Of a stretch of 10,251 nucleotides of DNA, positions 7,585 through 10,251 are shown piece after piece. Source of the stretch: an uncultured Lachnospiraceae bacterium (lineage in GTDB: Bacteria; Bacillota; Clostridia; Lachnospirales; Lachnospiraceae); contig CAJTLD010000031.1 in the NCBI GenBank assembly GCA_910577065.1, positions 1 through 10,251 on the forward strand. Direction: 5' to 3'. Below the pieces are notes generated by a model. That model did not search any database and had not been told where the DNA came from. It was given only the letters and a program-made list of their open reading frames with translations. Within the stretch, counting starts at the first letter, position 1; each line of letters starts with the position of its first letter. Position numbers and translations under genes: made by a program.

Positions 7585-8625
7585 TTAGATAAACAGTTTC
7601 CGGATATCGTTAAACATGACAAGCACCATGATTCCCATTAAAATCACGATTCCGACAAAGTGCACCATGCCCTCTTTCTCCGGATTGACTTTTTTCCTGC
7701 GCACCGCCTCAAGCAGCAAAAATACCAGCCGTCCGCCGTCTAACGCCGGAAGGGGCAGCAGGTTCATCACGCCTAAGTTCGCGCTTAACAGAATGGAAAA
7801 ATTGAGCATATTCAAAAAGACATAAAAATACCCGTCGCTCCTGCTCGCCTCATACGTATCCCCAATCGTTTTTACAATGCCCACAGGGCCTGACATTTCA
7901 TTCGGGCTGACTTTTCCCGTACCCAGCATTTTCAGGCTCTGCAGCGTCGTCCAGATCCAGTATTTTATCTCGTACACGCCGTATTTCAGATTGGAAAGCA
8001 CGTTTCCCTTTTTGCGTGCCAGCGTGCTCTGGCTGCCAAGTCCGAGTACATAGCGGCCGGTTTTTTCGTCGTACGCCGGCGTCAGTTCGGCGGCATGGCG
8101 CTGCCCGTCCCTCTCATAGGTTATTTTTACCGGATCGCCTTCATAAAACATGCCGTACATGCTGACCTCACGGAAAAAATGGATCGGCTTGCGGTTCATT
8201 TTTACAATGACGTCGCCTTCTTTTATCCCGGCTTCCTGGGCGGGCGAACCGTTTGTAACGCTCGTAATCAAAGGCGTATCCACGCCCATAAAGCTAATCA
8301 GCACAAACGCCATCACATACGCCAGGATAAAATTAAACACAGGGCCCGCCGCCACAACGCTGATCCGCGCCCACACGGATTTTTTGCCAAACGAGGCGTC
8401 GTCGCTGCTGTCGGCGTCTTCCCCTTCCATCATGCATGCCCCGCCAAAGGGCAGCAATTTAATCGAATAAAACGTCTCCCCCTTCTGCACGCCGAACAGC
8501 GTAGGCCCAAGCCCCATGCAAAATTCATTGACCCGTATGCCTGCCCGTTTTGCAAACAGAAAATGCCCCAGTTCATGAAACAAGATAATCACGCTGAATA
8601 TTAGGATTGCTATAATAAACTTCAA
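7585..8625 (-). CDS. rseP: RseP/RasP-type site-2 intramembrane zinc metalloprotease
   Basis: The protein is a membrane-embedded protease of the S2P family (M50), which cuts transmembrane segments of anti-sigma factors and leftover signal peptides. From the TTG start proposed here it has 346 residues. The first helix carries the zinc site HELGH (17-21). A membrane-associated loop follows (about 35-65), then a helix with AGPVFNFILAY (93-103), one PDZ domain (about 115-185), GPVGI (246-250), and the third zinc ligand motif NLLPLPALDGG (288-298, D296). The C-terminal helix is at about 320-340. Firmicute members have this single-PDZ length. A longer reading from TTG 8643 is possible but has no ribosome site. 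TTG 8625 has AGGTGG 4 bases upstream and starts one base after the dxr stop, implying coupled translation. It sits in the usual place between dxr and ispG. Confidence 0.95.
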   Translation of the reverse strand: MKFIIAILIFSVIILFHELGHFLFAKRAGIRVNEFCMGLGPTLFGVQKGETFYSIKLLPFGGACMMEGEDADSSDDASFGKKSVWARISVVAAGPVFNFILAYVMAFVLISFMGVDTPLITSVTNGSPAQEAGIKEGDVIVKMNRKPIHFFREVSMYGMFYEGDPVKITYERDGQRHAAELTPAYDEKTGRYVLGLGSQSTLARKKGNVLSNLKYGVYEIKYWIWTTLQSLKMLGTGKVSPNEMSGPVGIVKTIGDTYEASRSDGYFYVFLNMLNFSILLSANLGVMNLLPLPALDGGRLVFLLLEAVRRKKVNPEKEGMVHFVGIVILMGIMVLVMFNDIRKLFI

Positions 8626-8626
8626 A

Positions 8627-9769
8627 CTACCACCTGCTTTCAATGAGTTCGTATACTTCTGCTTCCGTTTCTAAAATCTGCCCCACATCCGGCTCCGGGA
8701 CAAAACCGGCCCGGCCCATACAGTCTTCGATGATTTCCGGTATCTGTAAAAACCCGATTTTCCGGTCTAAAAACAGCGCGACCGCTTTTTCGTTTGCGGC
8801 GTTAAATACCGTGGGCACATTGCCGCCCCTTTCAAGCGCTTCAAACGCCAGGGAAAGCCCCCGGAATGTCTTTTGATCCGGCGGCTCGAAGGTCAGGCTT
8901 TTTAATGCGAACAAATCCAGCCGCTCCCCGTTTAGCGGACGCCGCTTCGGATAATACAGGGCGTACTGAATCGGCAGGCGCATGTCGGGCGTGCCTAACT
9001 GCGCCAAAACGGCGCCGTCTTCCCATTCCACCGCCGAATGGATGACGCTCTGCGGATGCACAGTCACCTGGATCTGCTCCGCCTCCACGCCAAACAGCCA
9101 TTTGGCTTCTATTACTTCCAGCCCTTTGTTGACCAGGGTCGCAGAATCTACCGTTATCTTACGCCCCATCGCCCAGTTCGGGTGCTTTAAGGCGTCCTCT
9201 ACCCGGACATGGCGAAGTTCCTCCTCTGTTTTTCCGCGGAACGGGCCGCCGGACGCGGTCAGGATGATTTTTGCAATCCGGCTGCCTCCTTCTCCCTGCA
9301 GCGCCTGAAAAATCGCGCTGTGCTCGCTGTCTACCGGAAGGATGGGCACACGGTACGCTTCGGCCAACGGCATAATGATATGCCCCGCCGTGACCAGCGT
9401 TTCCTTGTTGGCAAGCGCAATCGCCTTGCGGCTTTTGATTGCGGCAATGGTCGGGCGGATGCCGAGCATTCCCACAATTGCGGTCACCAGCATTTCGGAC
9501 TGCGGCTCTGTGGCCGCTTCTAAGAGCCCTTCCATGCCGGATACGATACGCGTGCCGGTGTCCTCCACGCGAAGGCGCAGCTCTTTTGCGTTCTCTTCGT
9601 CCCACACGGCTGCAAGCGACGGGTGAAATTCCCGGATCTGCGCTTCCAGAAGCGCAGTATTTGCGCCCGCGGCAAGGGCCGTGACTTGTATATCCTTTTG
9701 TTCCCTTACTACCTCTAACGTCTGGGTCCCGATGGAACCGGTGGAACCCAATATTGCTATTTTTTTCAT
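8627..9769 (-). CDS. dxr: 1-deoxy-D-xylulose 5-phosphate reductoisomerase
   Basis: Dxr (IspC) is the cytosolic NADPH enzyme that converts 1-deoxyxylulose 5-phosphate to 2-C-methylerythritol 4-phosphate, the first committed step of the MEP pathway and the target of fosmidomycin. The protein of 380 residues has the usual length. It shows the nucleotide-binding GSTGSIG (8-14), NKE (121-123), the metal site PVDSEH (145-150, D147 and E149), SGGPF (173-177), the flexible-loop region HPNWAMG (196-202), and TVDSATLVNKGLE (206-218), with E218 as the third metal ligand. HPQS follows at 238-241. The ATG at 9769 was chosen because the Rossmann motif should begin at about residue 8 and AAAGGGAC precedes it. 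A GTG 15 codons upstream is in frame but gives an untypical N-terminus. The gene lies 41 bases after cdsA and abuts rseP, so it belongs to one transcript with both. Confidence 0.97.
   Translation of the reverse strand: MKKIAILGSTGSIGTQTLEVVREQKDIQVTALAAGANTALLEAQIREFHPSLAAVWDEENAKELRLRVEDTGTRIVSGMEGLLEAATEPQSEMLVTAIVGMLGIRPTIAAIKSRKAIALANKETLVTAGHIIMPLAEAYRVPILPVDSEHSAIFQALQGEGGSRIAKIILTASGGPFRGKTEEELRHVRVEDALKHPNWAMGRKITVDSATLVNKGLEVIEAKWLFGVEAEQIQVTVHPQSVIHSAVEWEDGAVLAQLGTPDMRLPIQYALYYPKRRPLNGERLDLFALKSLTFEPPDQKTFRGLSLAFEALERGGNVPTVFNAANEKAVALFLDRKIGFLQIPEIIEDCMGRAGFVPEPDVGQILETEAEVYELIESRW
8630..8635 (-). promoter_or_regulatory. Ribosome binding site that decides the rseP TTG start
   Basis: AGGTGG on the minus strand lies within the last codons of dxr, 4 bases before TTG 8625. 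No comparable site precedes the upstream in-frame TTG at 8643. The shorter product begins MKFIIAILIF, the expected N-terminus of this protease family. Confidence 0.6.
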
Positions 9770-9810
9770 ATGTCCCTTTCTGTATCCCCTTTTATGGAAA
9801 TGATGTACCG

Positions 9811-10251
9811 TCACATCAGATAAGCCGCCAGAAAATAAACGACCGGCGCCGTAAAGATCACGCTGTCAAACCGATCTAAAATCCCGCCGTGGCCCGGAAT
9901 CAGCGTGCCGTAATCTTTTATTTCGTAATTCCGCTTCACCGCGGACGCCGCCAGATCCCCGATCATGGAGAGAAGCGCCCCGACGCCGCTGATTGCCGAA
10001 AGCAGGATGATTTCCTGCATTCCCGCCTGCATGGCGTCCCGGAATACCCAGCCGTATAAAGCAGTCAGAAGCATACTCCCGGCTACGCCGCCGACCGCGC
10101 CCTCGACCGACTTTTTCGGGCTTAGCTTCGGCGACATTTTGTGCTTCCCGAACAGCACGCCCACGCAGTAAGCGCAGGTGTCGCATCCCCACGAGCACAA
10201 AAAAATCAGCCATACAATATAGCTGCCGCGCGCCAGCATCCTGGTCTGATA
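9811..10251 (-). CDS. cdsA: Phosphatidate cytidylyltransferase, C-terminal part (5' end outside window)
   Basis: CdsA is the integral membrane enzyme that makes CDP-diacylglycerol from CTP and phosphatidic acid, the precursor of anionic phospholipids. Only the last 146 residues are visible; the frame continues past the right edge (TAT CAG ACC AGG before an internal ATG at 10239). The visible part holds the family's cytoplasmic motif SPKKSVEGAVGG, the hydrophobic helices, and the signature S-x2-KR-x5-KDYGTLIPGHGGILDRFDS near the C-terminus, including the Asp residues used for metal and CTP. In the helix before GKHK the usual D-T-G-A-Y pattern reads DTCAY and is flanked by further cysteines. 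It is the first gene of the visible operon, 41 bases ahead of dxr. uppS and frr would normally lie further upstream. Confidence 0.95.
   Translation of the reverse strand, partial: YQTRMLARGSYIVWLIFLCSWGCDTCAYCVGVLFGKHKMSPKLSPKKSVEGAVGGVAGSMLLTALYGWVFRDAMQAGMQEIILLSAISGVGALLSMIGDLAASAVKRNYEIKDYGTLIPGHGGILDRFDSVIFTAPVVYFLAAYLM

Noticed and set aside
8095..8604. A 169-codon plus-strand frame within rseP
   Set aside because: It is antisense to the conserved zinc and PDZ regions of rseP; its composition is that of a shadow frame and it has no ribosome site.
9767..9814. Longer dxr start at GTG 9814
   Set aside because: It adds 15 untypical residues before the Rossmann motif and overlaps the cdsA stop; ATG 9769 has a ribosome site at proper distance.

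Overview
The window looks like chromosome from a gut-type Firmicute, most likely a Lachnospiraceae or a related Clostridia. The reasons are strong AGGAG ribosome binding sites, a block in the order cdsA-dxr-rseP-ispG as in Gram-positive genomes, the non-mevalonate isoprenoid pathway, and a very large secreted glycosidase carrying FIVAR, Big_2 and BspA-type leucine-rich modules, a style common in mucin-foraging Clostridia. The genus cannot be fixed from this sequence.

Left part (1-3931, minus strand): one uninterrupted reading frame of 1310 codons that runs off the left edge. It encodes a secreted multi-domain enzyme. Its N-terminal half is a right-handed parallel beta-helix resembling GH110 exo-alpha-1,3-galactosidases (blood-group B / linear alpha-Gal type). 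This is followed by a Big_2-like domain, a cadherin-like beta-sandwich, an NPCBM/CBM51-like module, an InlB-type repeat, a FIVAR three-helix module and BspA-type leucine-rich repeats. A 141-bp leader (3932-4072) separates it from the gene upstream on the same strand, an AraC/cupin transcription regulator (4073-4963). The leader region holds an 8-bp direct repeat at 21-bp spacing, a plausible operator.

Middle (4964-6462): a compact divergent promoter region drives the regulator to the left and a MATE-family multidrug/solute exporter to the right. Both promoters have a perfect TATAAT -10 box, and a 6-bp dyad lies between them. The regulator, glycosidase and exporter form a small accessory cluster. 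The regulator could act on either neighbour.

Right part (6506-10251, minus strand): a tightly packed housekeeping operon read cdsA > dxr > rseP > ispG. It covers phospholipid precursor synthesis (CDP-diacylglycerol), two steps of the MEP isoprenoid pathway and a site-2 membrane protease. It ends at an intrinsic terminator (6475-6506) that also separates it from the convergent exporter gene. In many Firmicutes polC follows this block; here the accessory cluster does. There are no RNA genes, CRISPR arrays, insertion sequences or gene-free stretches over 300 bases. The least ordinary element is the glycosidase and its probable local control. I see no clear evidence for a wholly new system.
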